From assembly GCA_964526565.1 (NCBI GenBank), contig CAZGMC010000039.1:1-35029 (forward strand): a stretch of 35,029 nucleotides of DNA, read 5' to 3'. The notes beneath the pieces are model-generated. The model worked only from the letters and a program-made list of their open reading frames with translations. It ran no database searches and was not told the DNA's origin. Position numbers and translations under genes: made by a program. Each line of letters starts with the position of its first letter. Positions within the stretch are counted from its first letter, which is position 1. Below, one piece after another: positions 6,190 through 13,944 of this stretch. Source of the stretch: CAZGMC01 sp964526565. Its GTDB lineage: Bacteria; Pseudomonadota; Alphaproteobacteria; DSM-16000; Inquilinaceae.

Positions 6190-7242
6190 GCCGTCGTCCT
6201 TGTTCGCCAGGGGGGTCTGTCGCAGAAGCCATCGGTTGAGCGGATAGTACCACCGCCTGACCGGATATCCTTCCTTGTCGACGCACCGCGCGCAGAGCCT
6301 TGCATCCTGCAGGTTGTGGCACCGGTGCGCCGACCTCAGGGACCGCATCGGCCCGCCGGTCCAGATGTCCTGCAGGGACTGGGTCCGCAGGTCGCCCACG
6401 ACCTGGACGGCGTCGTGGTCGAAGCAGCACGGCACCACGCGGCCGTCCCACAGGATCGTCATCGACGTCCACGGCTTGTCGCAAACGATGTTGCCTGCAT
6501 CCTCGTCTGAGTCGATGCGCAGGGCATTGATGTGCTCGTCCTGCCCGCTCCAGCTCACAAAGGACTTCACCTTGACCGCATCGAGGCCCGCGACCGCCGT
6601 CCACCTGGCAAGCCAGGCGGCCGCCTCGTGACGGTTCAGCTGCTGCCGGACGAACTGCATGACCAGATGCGGGGTTCTTGAGTTGCGTTCCCGCCGGTAT
6701 CTCAGGAGGGCGTGGATCTTTCGCTCCGCGTCCTCAAGGTTGCGCGCAGCCCGACCGCGCACGGCGGCACTGGTTTCCGGGGTCACGCCGTCGAGCGAGA
6801 TGACCAGTTCCTGAAGACCGCTGTCGACCAGTTCGCGGATGCGTCGGTCGGTCAGCAGCACGGGGTTGGTCGACAGGTACGTCCGCAAATCGTGGCGCCC
6901 GGCATGGCGGATGAATGCGCCCAGATCCGGATGCAGCAGGGAATCGCCGAAATGATGCAGGAAGACTCTTGAGGAGAAGGTCGATATCTCCCGGACGACG
7001 TGGCGGAACAGGGCCTTGTCCATGTAACCGAGCGGCCGGGTCATGCCGTGGGTGCGCGGGCACATGACGCAGGCCATCGGGCAGTGATTGGTCAGCTCGA
7101 CCTGGAAGACCTCCGGCGCCCCGAAAGGCCTCAGGGTCTGCAGCGTGTAGGACAGCTGGTTGAGCTCGCTGTTGACTGTCCGCCGCAGGGACCGTCCCGC
7201 CCGGGACAGCATCCGGCGCGCGCCGTGTGCCGGTTTCCGCAT
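6178..7242 (-). CDS. radical SAM/SPASM domain protein
   Basis: 354 residues. The radical-SAM cluster motif is C54-x3-C58-x2-C61 (TNHCPMACVMCPRTHG), and HHFGDSLLHPDL takes the place of the GGEP strand. The TIM-barrel continues to about residue 240. The C-terminal SPASM-type region has CDKPWTSMTILWDGRVVPCC and then CHNLQDARLCARC, providing cysteines for an auxiliary iron-sulfur cluster. SPASM enzymes modify peptides, sugars or alcohols through a 5'-deoxyadenosyl radical. It is the last gene of the five-gene minus-strand operon, starting 6 nt after the stop of the GT9 gene; GAGG lies 4 nt before ATG 7242. In this setting it may act on the sugar or nucleoside made by the upstream enzymes, but its reaction cannot be inferred. 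It is not the cytosylglucuronate decarboxylase candidate, which is the first gene of the operon. Confidence 0.88.
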   Translation of the reverse strand: MRKPAHGARRMLSRAGRSLRRTVNSELNQLSYTLQTLRPFGAPEVFQVELTNHCPMACVMCPRTHGMTRPLGYMDKALFRHVVREISTFSSRVFLHHFGDSLLHPDLGAFIRHAGRHDLRTYLSTNPVLLTDRRIRELVDSGLQELVISLDGVTPETSAAVRGRAARNLEDAERKIHALLRYRRERNSRTPHLVMQFVRQQLNRHEAAAWLARWTAVAGLDAVKVKSFVSWSGQDEHINALRIDSDEDAGNIVCDKPWTSMTILWDGRVVPCCFDHDAVQVVGDLRTQSLQDIWTGGPMRSLRSAHRCHNLQDARLCARCVDKEGYPVRRWYYPLNRWLLRQTPLANKDDGVVD

Positions 7243-7248
7243 GGCACC

Positions 7249-8310
7249 TCAGACCCCCTCTCCGTGCAGGTCGTCGATCGTGCGCAGCACGCACTCCACC
7301 GATATCTCCATCAGGCCCGGATCGGTGGCCGAGCCGTAGTTGTCGCCGGTCCGGCCGGTCCACAGACACCTGTGCCGGGGGTTGCCGGGCGGCGGCCCCC
7401 ACCAGGCCGGCGGGACCGGGCCGAACAGGGTCACGGCAGGGCGCCGAAATGCCGTCGCGAGGTGGGAGACCCCCGTATCCACGCAGACGACGAGGCGCGC
7501 CCCGGCGACCAGATGCGCGAGATCCATGATGTCGCTGGAGCCGGACCGGTTGCGGTCTGCCGGCAGGCCGGCCCGCCGGCACGCCTCGGCCACTCGGGGC
7601 ACCTCGTCGATGCTGCCCGTCAGCACGACGCGGTGCCCCGTCGCTTCGAGGTGACCGATCACCTCGACCCAGCGCGCGAGCGGCCACAGCCGGGCCGGGC
7701 TGCCGGCGCCGATATGGACGACCGTGAAGCCGCGGCGGCTGTCCGGGACCGCCATGTCGGCGTAAAGGTCCGCGTCGCGCTGATCGATACCGACGGCGCC
7801 GAGCAGGCGGCGCCATCGGGTCAGAATATGGTCGTTGAAGTCCAGCTCCGGAAACGCGGCCGTCACGGGCAGGCCGTCGCAACGGTAGCTGACGAACAGG
7901 CGCGGCGCGAGTGTCCGGACCAGGGCCATCAGCTCGGGCCCTGGCGTGCGCAGCGACACCAGCACATCGACACCCTGGACTTCCGCCAGCACGTTGGCCA
8001 GCAGCGCCGCATCCACCCGCTGGTGACGGGACGGATCGACCCTGGTCGGGCCCCTCGGCGCCCTGGCGGACATCTCCGACACGAGCTGATCGGCGGTGCC
8101 GAGGTGCGCCGCCAGCGGCACCAGCCAGGACGGGCACGTCACCACGAGCGCGTGTCCGAAGAAACGGCGGCGCAGCGCGTGCAGGGCGGGCTGCACGGTC
8201 ATCAGGTCGCCGAGCCCGTGATGGCGCAGGACGAGCACCCTGGGTCTCGCGGCGCCGGTCGTCATGGTGTCGCGGTGATGCTGCGGCATGCTCCCGGCCC
8301 CGAAGCGCAT
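7249..8310 (-). CDS. glycosyltransferase family 9 (heptosyltransferase-like)
   Basis: Up to 353 residues with the two-domain GT-B fold of family 9. The N-terminal domain begins RVLVLRHHGLGDLMTVQPAL, the standard GT9 opening with the GLGDL loop. The C-terminal domain has TVVHIGAGSPARLWPLARW (GT9 donor-site strand), then CVDTGVSHLATAFRRP and VTLFGP, which are highly conserved in heptosyltransferases. These enzymes transfer heptose or other sugars from ADP- or nucleotide-sugars to a lipid or other acceptor. ATG 8310 gives the longest form and lies 22 nt after the preceding stop; ATG 8289 and 8265 (starting MTTGAARPR, closest to the family) are equally possible. Operon membership suggests it glycosylates the product of the nucleoside-type enzymes, but a role in LPS or a surface glycan is the main alternative. 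Confidence 0.85.
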   Translation of the reverse strand: MRFGAGSMPQHHRDTMTTGAARPRVLVLRHHGLGDLMTVQPALHALRRRFFGHALVVTCPSWLVPLAAHLGTADQLVSEMSARAPRGPTRVDPSRHQRVDAALLANVLAEVQGVDVLVSLRTPGPELMALVRTLAPRLFVSYRCDGLPVTAAFPELDFNDHILTRWRRLLGAVGIDQRDADLYADMAVPDSRRGFTVVHIGAGSPARLWPLARWVEVIGHLEATGHRVVLTGSIDEVPRVAEACRRAGLPADRNRSGSSDIMDLAHLVAGARLVVCVDTGVSHLATAFRRPAVTLFGPVPPAWWGPPPGNPRHRCLWTGRTGDNYGSATDPGLMEISVECVLRTIDDLHGEGV

Positions 8311-8332
8311 CCCGTCGACCGTCCCGGCCGCG

Positions 8333-9484
8333 TCATTGCGGGCGCGGCAGGGGCGCCAGCATGGCCTGCCTGATCACCCGGGCCACCTGCCCCGCTCCAT
8401 TCGTGCCGAGCGTCGCCAGCGACGGGTCCAGGACACCCTGGTCCGGCCGGGTGCGCAGGCCCGCGCGGATCGTCTCCACGACGTCCGCCGCCGCCGCCGG
8501 CGACGCCGCCGCAGCGCAGATCGCCTGATAGATACAGGCCAGCACGGCATCCTCGCCCTCGGGACGCAGCGCCTCGATCCTCTCGCGCGACATGACGCTC
8601 GCCGGCCAGGACATGGTCGCATGGCCGGGCGCGGAGAAAAGCTGCATGTTGAGGATCTGGCTCAGATTCTGCGGCGGCAGCAGCAGGGTCGGCAGCCTCA
8701 GCGCCGCGGCCTGCAGGATCGTCGTGCTGCCCGGCGAGGTGATCAGCAGGTCGGCGCCCTGCAGCAGCAGCTCGAACGCATAGGGCGACTGCCGCCCGAA
8801 CACCCGGCACTCCGGCAGCAGCCGCGCCAGCTGCCCGCAGGTGGCGGCGGTCAGGTTGCCGCAAACGGCCGCCACCGGCTGGTCCAGCGCCTTCAGCTCG
8901 TGCACCAGCGGGATGAGCACCAGTCGCAGATACGCCTCGATCGTGTCGCCCACGAGATGACTGTGCAGACCGCCGAGGTTGACCACGACGCCCCGGCCGC
9001 CCCGGCCGCCCCGGCCGCCCCGGCCGCCCCGGCCGCCCCGGCGACGGGTCGATGCCGGCACGATGGGATCGATCCAGCGGAGCCCGGGCCAATCCTGCAG
9101 CGGCCCGGCCACCGGCAGCCGTTCCGCCGGAAACGTCTGGGCACAATAGCAGGCGACATTGCGCCGCTCGGGCACCTCCGCCGCCGTCGTCCAGAGATAG
9201 GGCAGGCTGTCCACATAGACGACGGGGACACCGAGGCCGGCGATCCGGTTGGCTGCCGCCGGGTCGTTGATCACCAGGGCAACGGCGGCGCCCTCCGGCG
9301 GCCGGTCGACGAACGCGTGCTGCCTGCCCAGCAGGTCCGCAGCGACGCCGTTGATGCCGGCATCGCCGAACAGGGCGACGCCGGTTGCCGGCAGGCTGTC
9401 CAGAATCAGCCGGAGCTTGCCCAGGCTGCCCCAGCCGAAATCGCAGACCGCGGCGAGCAGCAGGCGTCCGTTGCCGGCGGCCAT
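8333..9484 (-). CDS. cytosylglucuronate synthase-like GT-B glycosyltransferase (BlsD/MilC type)
   Basis: About 383 residues. The N-terminal domain has LLLAAVCDFGWGSLGKLRLI, then VALFGD, VVYVDSLPYLWT and a CAQTFPAERL segment. As I recall, the FGWGS-GK opening and the VDSL-LWT strand are hallmarks of (hydroxymethyl)cytosylglucuronate synthases, which join cytosine to UDP-glucuronate. The C-terminal domain follows, with VVVNLGGLHSHLVG, VAAVCGNL, GADLLITSPGSTTILQAAAL (MurG-like donor site) and PPQNLSQILN. Between the domains (about residues 145-165) an Arg-Gly-Gly run encoded by a 9-bp repeat is inserted, which I do not expect in the family. Start: ATG 9484 with GAGG upstream; GTG 9493 is the longer option. 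It begins 16 nt after the aminotransferase stop. Alternative: a MurG-like transferase with another acceptor. Confidence 0.6.
   Translation of the reverse strand: MAAGNGRLLLAAVCDFGWGSLGKLRLILDSLPATGVALFGDAGINGVAADLLGRQHAFVDRPPEGAAVALVINDPAAANRIAGLGVPVVYVDSLPYLWTTAAEVPERRNVACYCAQTFPAERLPVAGPLQDWPGLRWIDPIVPASTRRRGGRGGRGGRGGRGGRGVVVNLGGLHSHLVGDTIEAYLRLVLIPLVHELKALDQPVAAVCGNLTAATCGQLARLLPECRVFGRQSPYAFELLLQGADLLITSPGSTTILQAAALRLPTLLLPPQNLSQILNMQLFSAPGHATMSWPASVMSRERIEALRPEGEDAVLACIYQAICAAAASPAAAADVVETIRAGLRTRPDQGVLDPSLATLGTNGAGQVARVIRQAMLAPLPRPQ
8991..9044. repeat. CCCCGGCCG 9-bp repeat, five perfect copies and a sixth variant
   Basis: Five exact 9-bp units (8991-9035) and one imperfect unit lie in frame inside the cytosylglucuronate synthase-like gene and encode Arg-Gly-Gly repeats at the interdomain linker. 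A 9-bp unit keeps the frame, so the linker can lengthen or shorten without killing the gene. Confidence 0.92.
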
Positions 9485-9500
9485 CGGCGGCACGCCTCGC

Positions 9501-10745
9501 CTACACCTGGGCCGGGACCGGGGCCGGGACCGGGGCCGGGACCGGCACCCGGAAATGGCGCCAGACCTTCATGACCGCGGCGCCGCACAGGCGGACCTCC
9601 TCCAGCGGCAGGTGCGGGCCGGTCTCGACCTCGATCAGCCGCGGATGCGCCGCCGCGACCACCGGGCAGGCGTCCGCACCGCCATGGGCGCCCTTTTCCC
9701 GCAGGTACGCCGCCAGCCAAGGCACTTCGTACAGCGGACGATGGGGCACCCGACAGCTGACATTCTCCGCGTTGATGGCATCGACGATCCGCTGCCGGTC
9801 GCCGGTCATGCCGGGCGGCAGCAGCACGGGACACTTGAAGTAGACACTGCTGCCCCAGGCCGGCTCTGCAACGATCGCCAGCCCGGTGTCGCGGAACAGC
9901 TCCCCGTAGTGGCCGGCGGCCCGGCGTCTGGCATCGACTTCCTTGTCCAGACGGCTCAATCCGTCGAGGGCGACGATCGAGGGAAACTCCGCCAGACGAT
10001 AGCTGTAGCCGAGCGACGCATAGTCGTCCCAGCCCGGACCCTTGCCGTAGTTCGACAGGCGCCGGATCGCATCCCGGCTCTCTTCATCGCGGCACAGGAC
10101 CATGCCGCCTTCGCCACAGGCCACGTGCTTGCGCACCGAGAACGCATAGGTGGCGTAGTCGCCGAAGGTCCCGACCCTGCCGCCGTGCGCCGGCGCGCCC
10201 AGCGCCTGCGCACAGTCTTCGATGAGCACCAGCCCGTGGCGGTCGCACAGGTCGCGCAGGGCCGCGACATTGGACGGGTAGCCCCAGAAATGGACCGGCA
10301 GGATCGCCCGGGTCCGGGGACCGATCAGGCGCTCGGCCCGCCCGACATCCAGCGTCAGGCTGTCGGGCTCCGCATCGCAGATGACGGGGACGCCGCCGTT
10401 CTGGACGACCGCCGTCGCGGCGGCGACAAAGGACAGGGCCGGCACGATCACCTCGTCGTCCGCGCCAATGCCGGCCGCCGTCACGGCAAGGTGCAGCGCG
10501 CTGGTGCCCGAATTGACGGCAACGGCGCGACGATCGACGCCATGGTAGCGGGCGAAGGCGTCCTCGAACCGGTGTGCCCAGGGGCCGTTGTAGTAGTTCG
10601 ACAGTCGTCCGGTCTCAAGCAGGTCCATGACCTGGCGACGGACGTCGTCGGAGATCGCCACGCCGGTCTCGGTCGGCTGCGGCCGGGCCGGTCTGCCGCC
10701 GAAGATCGCGAGTTCGGTATCGCTGCGGGCCTGGGAGTCGATCAT
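9501..10745 (-). CDS. DegT/DnrJ/EryC1 family PLP-dependent aminotransferase
   Basis: 414 residues, the family's usual size. PLP-binding features are visible: AVNSGTSALHLAV (73-85, phosphate loop), VLIEDCAQALGA with Asp177 for the pyridine nitrogen, and AFSVRKHVACGEGGM with Lys206 as the Schiff-base lysine. The substrate half includes SNYYNGPWAHRFE and YSYRLAEFPS. The family transaminates keto-sugars (usually nucleotide-linked) to amino-sugars. In the operon it lies between the decarboxylase-like and synthase-like genes, which fits amination of a keto-pentopyranosyl cytosine, as proposed for the related PLP enzyme of blasticidin S clusters; that role is inferred. ATG 10745 is chosen because upstream in-frame codons do not resemble the family. 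The last 13 residues are a Pro-Val-Ala run encoded by a 12-bp repeat, a likely recent addition to the C-terminus. Confidence 0.9.
   Translation of the reverse strand: MIDSQARSDTELAIFGGRPARPQPTETGVAISDDVRRQVMDLLETGRLSNYYNGPWAHRFEDAFARYHGVDRRAVAVNSGTSALHLAVTAAGIGADDEVIVPALSFVAAATAVVQNGGVPVICDAEPDSLTLDVGRAERLIGPRTRAILPVHFWGYPSNVAALRDLCDRHGLVLIEDCAQALGAPAHGGRVGTFGDYATYAFSVRKHVACGEGGMVLCRDEESRDAIRRLSNYGKGPGWDDYASLGYSYRLAEFPSIVALDGLSRLDKEVDARRRAAGHYGELFRDTGLAIVAEPAWGSSVYFKCPVLLPPGMTGDRQRIVDAINAENVSCRVPHRPLYEVPWLAAYLREKGAHGGADACPVVAAAHPRLIEVETGPHLPLEEVRLCGAAVMKVWRHFRVPVPAPVPAPVPAQV
9509..9544. repeat. GGGCCGGGACCG 12-bp repeat, three perfect copies
   Basis: Three tandem 12-bp units form the 3' end of the aminotransferase gene and encode its Val-Pro-Ala-Pro tail, ending 8 nt from the stop codon. 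Confidence 0.92.
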
Positions 10746-10810
10746 CTCCGGTTCGCCTGATGCCTGAAATGCCTGAAGGACCTGGTCGTGTTGCCGCACA
10801 CCAGCCACGG

Positions 10811-11803
10811 TCAGAAATGCCAATCCGCCACGGAGCCGCGGCGGGCGACATCGTCGCTGTAGCCCGCCGCGGTCGTCGAGCAGCCCTGGCACAGCGTCGG
10901 TCCGGCGGAACGGAAGTACGCCACATGTTCGGCGAACCGATCGCTGCCGAGCCTCCAGCCGCTGCCGGTTCTCATCTCGACGCCACCGCCGGAGGCCTCG
11001 GCGGAGCGGTGCGGCAGCAGGCTGCAGCCGTAGCCGCGGCCGGCCCTGGCATCGACGTAGATCACGTCGCCAACCAGGTTGCAGACCGGCGCGCCGGCGC
11101 GCGGCGTGATCCCGGTGTCGAAATACCGGGTCTGCTCGGCAGCCGTGTCGCCGTAGAAGCGCTTGCCCATCGGCACGAGGATCGACCGGAAGTCGGCCTC
11201 GTAGATCGGGTCACAGACCGCACGGACGCGATCCGGAGCGGGGTAGGCGACCGGACGCTCGAGCTTGATGGCAGAGAGCTCCCATTGCTGGACCCCGATG
11301 CCGGTCAGCCGTCGCTGCAGCAGAGGCATCTCTTCGAAGTTGTGCGGGCCGACGACGGTGTTCACGCGCGTCAGCAGGCCGCGCTCGCGGGCCAATTGCA
11401 GGCCCGCGACGCACTTGTCGAAGAGACCCGGTGTATTGCGGTAGGAGTCGTGACTTGCGGCCGCGGCGCCGTCGATGCTGACGATGACCTGGCACAGCCC
11501 CGCCTGCGACAGGGCGTCGATCATTCTCGGCAGAAGATGACCATTGGTGATCAGTGACATCTTCATGCCCGCCCGGACGCCGGCCCGGATCAAGTCCAGC
11601 ACACCCTTGTGCAGCAGCGGCTCGCCGCCAGTGAACCGGACGAAGCCGACCCCCAGGTCCCTGGCTTCCGGCAAGAGACCTTCGAATTCTGCCAAGGAAA
11701 AACGATACCGGTCCCGCGACAGGGCATAGTCGCACATGAAACAATCGGCCGTGCATGCCTCAAGAAGGCGGATGAACAGGTAGCGTTTCCTCGATGCCGA
11801 CAT
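10811..11803 (-). CDS. radical SAM enzyme, cytosylglucuronate decarboxylase-like (BlsE type)
   Basis: 330 residues. It opens with KRYLFIRLLEACTADCFMCD, containing the radical-SAM motif C17-x3-C21-x2-C24, then has ALSRDRYRFSL, GVGFVRFTGGEPLLHKG (GGEP at 59-62), MSLITNGHLLPRMI, VIVSIDGAAAASHD, TRVNTVVGPHNFEEMP and QWELSAIKLERP. This series matches what I recall of the cytosylglucuronate decarboxylase family (BlsE of blasticidin S, MilG of mildiomycin), which removes the C5' carboxylate of cytosylglucuronic acid by radical chemistry. Late cysteines (APVCNLVGD, GYGCSLLP, LCQGC) could bind a second cluster. ATG 11803 is chosen: the ORF upstream is non-homologous, and GGGAAGCGG precedes the start. 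It is the first gene of the minus-strand operon, followed after 65 nt by the aminotransferase. Alternative: a related radical-SAM enzyme on another uronate glycoside. Confidence 0.75.
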   Translation of the reverse strand: MSASRKRYLFIRLLEACTADCFMCDYALSRDRYRFSLAEFEGLLPEARDLGVGFVRFTGGEPLLHKGVLDLIRAGVRAGMKMSLITNGHLLPRMIDALSQAGLCQVIVSIDGAAAASHDSYRNTPGLFDKCVAGLQLARERGLLTRVNTVVGPHNFEEMPLLQRRLTGIGVQQWELSAIKLERPVAYPAPDRVRAVCDPIYEADFRSILVPMGKRFYGDTAAEQTRYFDTGITPRAGAPVCNLVGDVIYVDARAGRGYGCSLLPHRSAEASGGGVEMRTGSGWRLGSDRFAEHVAYFRSAGPTLCQGCSTTAAGYSDDVARRGSVADWHF

Positions 11804-12234
11804 CGCGTCCGCTTCCCGCCCCGGTTGAAGCTGTTCTAGAGGCAGGCACAATCCGGGCCAGCCGCCACGGCCGTCCAGAGGGCGCCGGCTTCCGGCAACG
11901 ATGCACAATCAAGTAGAGAGCCGGCGACGGCGAGGTCGCCGTTCGCGGGCCGTGCGGCAGCATCCGGGCGCATGTTCTGCATCCGTGACGTTTGTTGTCT
12001 CAATGCAAGAGACTGACATCACGCGACACGGGATGCAACTTGAAAAACTAAACTTCCGGGACGCACAACCAGTTCCGGCGACAATGTTGTTGACCTGCCA
12101 CTTTTACGCTGGCCGCCGCTGTCAGCCACCTGCCCGCACGACGGCCCCTTGCGCGCGAGTCGGCACGCCCGTATCCTTCGGCCTCTTTCGGTTTTGTGTT
12201 GGCACAACAACAAGATATGGGGAGCGACGCCGTC
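11804..12234. other. divergent intergenic region between the nucleoside-type operon and the acyl-CoA synthetase
   Basis: This 431-nt gap must carry the promoters of both divergent units. It is AT-richer between about 11990 and 12110. I see no convincing sigma-70 box pair. The inverted repeat TTGTG-TTGG-CACAA at 12194-12207, 28 nt before the acyl-CoA synthetase start, could be part of an operator. No gene or RNA is recognisable. Confidence 0.5.
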
Positions 12235-13866
12235 ATGCACCACAATCCGTTCGAAACCGACCTGGACAGGACGCCGGCCAACCATGTACCGCTGTCGCCG
12301 CTGACCTTCCTGCGCCGCGCCGCCGAGGTGTTCCCGGACTATACCGCAGTGATCCACGGCGACGTGCGCCGCACCTGGGCGGAAACCTATGCGCGCTGCC
12401 GGCGGCTGGCCTCGGCGCTGGCCGGGCGCGGGGTTGATGCCGGCACCTGCGTGGCGGTGATGGCGCCCAACATCCCCGAGCTGCTCGAGGCGCACTTCGG
12501 TGTGCCGATGGCCGGCGGCGTGCTCAACGCGCTGAACGTGCGGCTCGACCCGGCGTCGGTCGCCTTCATCCTGGAGCACGGCGAGGCCAAGGTGCTGATC
12601 ACCGACCGCGAGTTCTCGCCGGTGACCGCCAAGGCGCTCGCCATGATGGAGCCGCACCTGCGCCCGCTGGTGGTCGACATCGACGACCCGGCCGCGCCGA
12701 GCGGCGACCTGATCGGCCGGCTCACCTACGAGGACCTGCTGGCCGAGGGCGACCCCGAGGCGGCGTGGTCGCTGCCGGCCGACGAGTGGCAGGCGATCTC
12801 GCTGAACTACACCTCGGGCACGACCGGCAACCCGAAGGGCGTCGTCTACCACCACCGCGGCGCCTGCATGAACGCGGTCGGCAACGTGCTGACCTGGGCG
12901 CTGCCGCACCATCCGGTGTACCTGTGGACGCTGCCGATGTTCCACTGCAACGGCTGGTGCTTCCCGTGGACGATCACGGCCATGGCCGGCACCCATGTGT
13001 GCCTGCGCCGGGTCGAGGCCAAGGGCATTTACGACGCGCTGGCCGACCACGGCGTGACCCATTTGTGCGGCGCGCCGATCGTCATGGGCGTGATGCTGAA
13101 CGCCCCGGCCGACCAGCGCCGCGACTTTTCCCAGACGGTGGCGATGATGACCGCCGGCGCCGCGCCGCCCGCCGCGGTCATCGAGGGCATGGAGGCGCTG
13201 GGTTTCCGCATCATCCACGTCTACGGCCTGACCGAGGTGTACGGCCCGGCCGTGGTCTGCGCCTGGCACCAGGAATGGGACGACCTGCCGGCCCGCGAGC
13301 GCGCCATGTTCAAGGCGCGCCAGGGCGTCGCCTATGCCGTGCAGGAGGAGATCATGGTCGCCGATCCCCTCACCCTGGAGCCGGTGCCGCGCGACGGCAT
13401 GACCATCGGCGAGATCTTCATGCGCGGCAACATCACCATGAAGGGCTATCTGAAGAACCCGACCGCCACCGAGGAGGCGTTCGAGGGCGGCTGGTTCCAC
13501 ACCGGCGACCTGGGCGTGATCCACGAGAACGGCTACATCGAGCTCAAGGACCGCTCCAAGGACATCATCATCTCCGGCGGCGAGAACATCTCCACCATCG
13601 AGGTCGAGGGTGTGCTGTACCGCCACCCGGCGGTGCTGGAGGCGGCGGTGGTGGCGCGGCCGGACGAGCGCTGGGGCGAGACACCATGCGCCTTCGTCAC
13701 CCTGCGCCCCGGCCAGACCGCCACGCCGGAGGACATCATCGCCTTCTGCCGCGAGAACCTGGCCGGCTTCAAGGTGCCGCGCACCGTGGTGTTCGGCGAG
13801 CTGCCCAAGACCTCGACCGGCAAGATCCAGAAGTTCGTCCTGCGCGACCAGGCCAGGGCATTGTGA
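12235..13866 (+). CDS. acyl-CoA synthetase (AMP-forming, DmdB/medium-chain type)
   Basis: 543 residues of the ANL superfamily. The AMP-binding P-loop is LNYTSGTTGNPKGVVYHHRG (about residue 187 on). VYLWTLPMFHCNGWCFPW, typical of 3-methylmercaptopropionyl-CoA ligase and related acyl-CoA ligases, comes next, then HVYGLTEVYGP (A5), GWFHTGDLGVI (A7), KDIIISGGENISTIEVE (A8 hinge) and the C-terminal catalytic lysine in PKTSTGKIQKF. It activates a carboxylic acid to its CoA thioester via an acyl-adenylate in the cytosol. The exact acid (short/medium chain, DMSP-derived or aromatic) cannot be told apart by eye. ATG 12235 is chosen because GGGGAG (12219-12224) lies 10 nt upstream; TTG 12196 is the longer frame. 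It stands alone, divergent from the nucleoside-type operon and convergent with the dipeptide transporter operon. Confidence 0.93.
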   Translation: MHHNPFETDLDRTPANHVPLSPLTFLRRAAEVFPDYTAVIHGDVRRTWAETYARCRRLASALAGRGVDAGTCVAVMAPNIPELLEAHFGVPMAGGVLNALNVRLDPASVAFILEHGEAKVLITDREFSPVTAKALAMMEPHLRPLVVDIDDPAAPSGDLIGRLTYEDLLAEGDPEAAWSLPADEWQAISLNYTSGTTGNPKGVVYHHRGACMNAVGNVLTWALPHHPVYLWTLPMFHCNGWCFPWTITAMAGTHVCLRRVEAKGIYDALADHGVTHLCGAPIVMGVMLNAPADQRRDFSQTVAMMTAGAAPPAAVIEGMEALGFRIIHVYGLTEVYGPAVVCAWHQEWDDLPARERAMFKARQGVAYAVQEEIMVADPLTLEPVPRDGMTIGEIFMRGNITMKGYLKNPTATEEAFEGGWFHTGDLGVIHENGYIELKDRSKDIIISGGENISTIEVEGVLYRHPAVLEAAVVARPDERWGETPCAFVTLRPGQTATPEDIIAFCRENLAGFKVPRTVVFGELPKTSTGKIQKFVLRDQARAL

Positions 13867-13869
13867 CGG

Positions 13870-13944
13870 GAGCGGCGGCCGGCGCCGGTCCTGGCGTTCA
13901 GCGCCGTGCGTCCGGCCTCGCGGCAAGGGCCACCGCCGCCGCTC
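13870..13944. terminator. 10-bp inverted repeat between convergent genes
   Basis: GAGCGGCGGC (13870-13879) and its exact complement GCCGCCGCTC (13935-13944) flank a 55-nt loop that also contains smaller GC-rich hairpins. The structure fills the gap between the stop codons of the acyl-CoA synthetase and the dppF-like gene. It lacks a T-tract, so a bidirectional, possibly Rho-assisted, end point is the most that can be suggested. Confidence 0.35.

Noticed and set aside
6178..7242. This radical SAM/SPASM protein as the cytosylglucuronate decarboxylase
   Set aside because: It has a SPASM-type C-terminus and lacks the segments that match BlsE; the gene at 10811-11803 fits much better.
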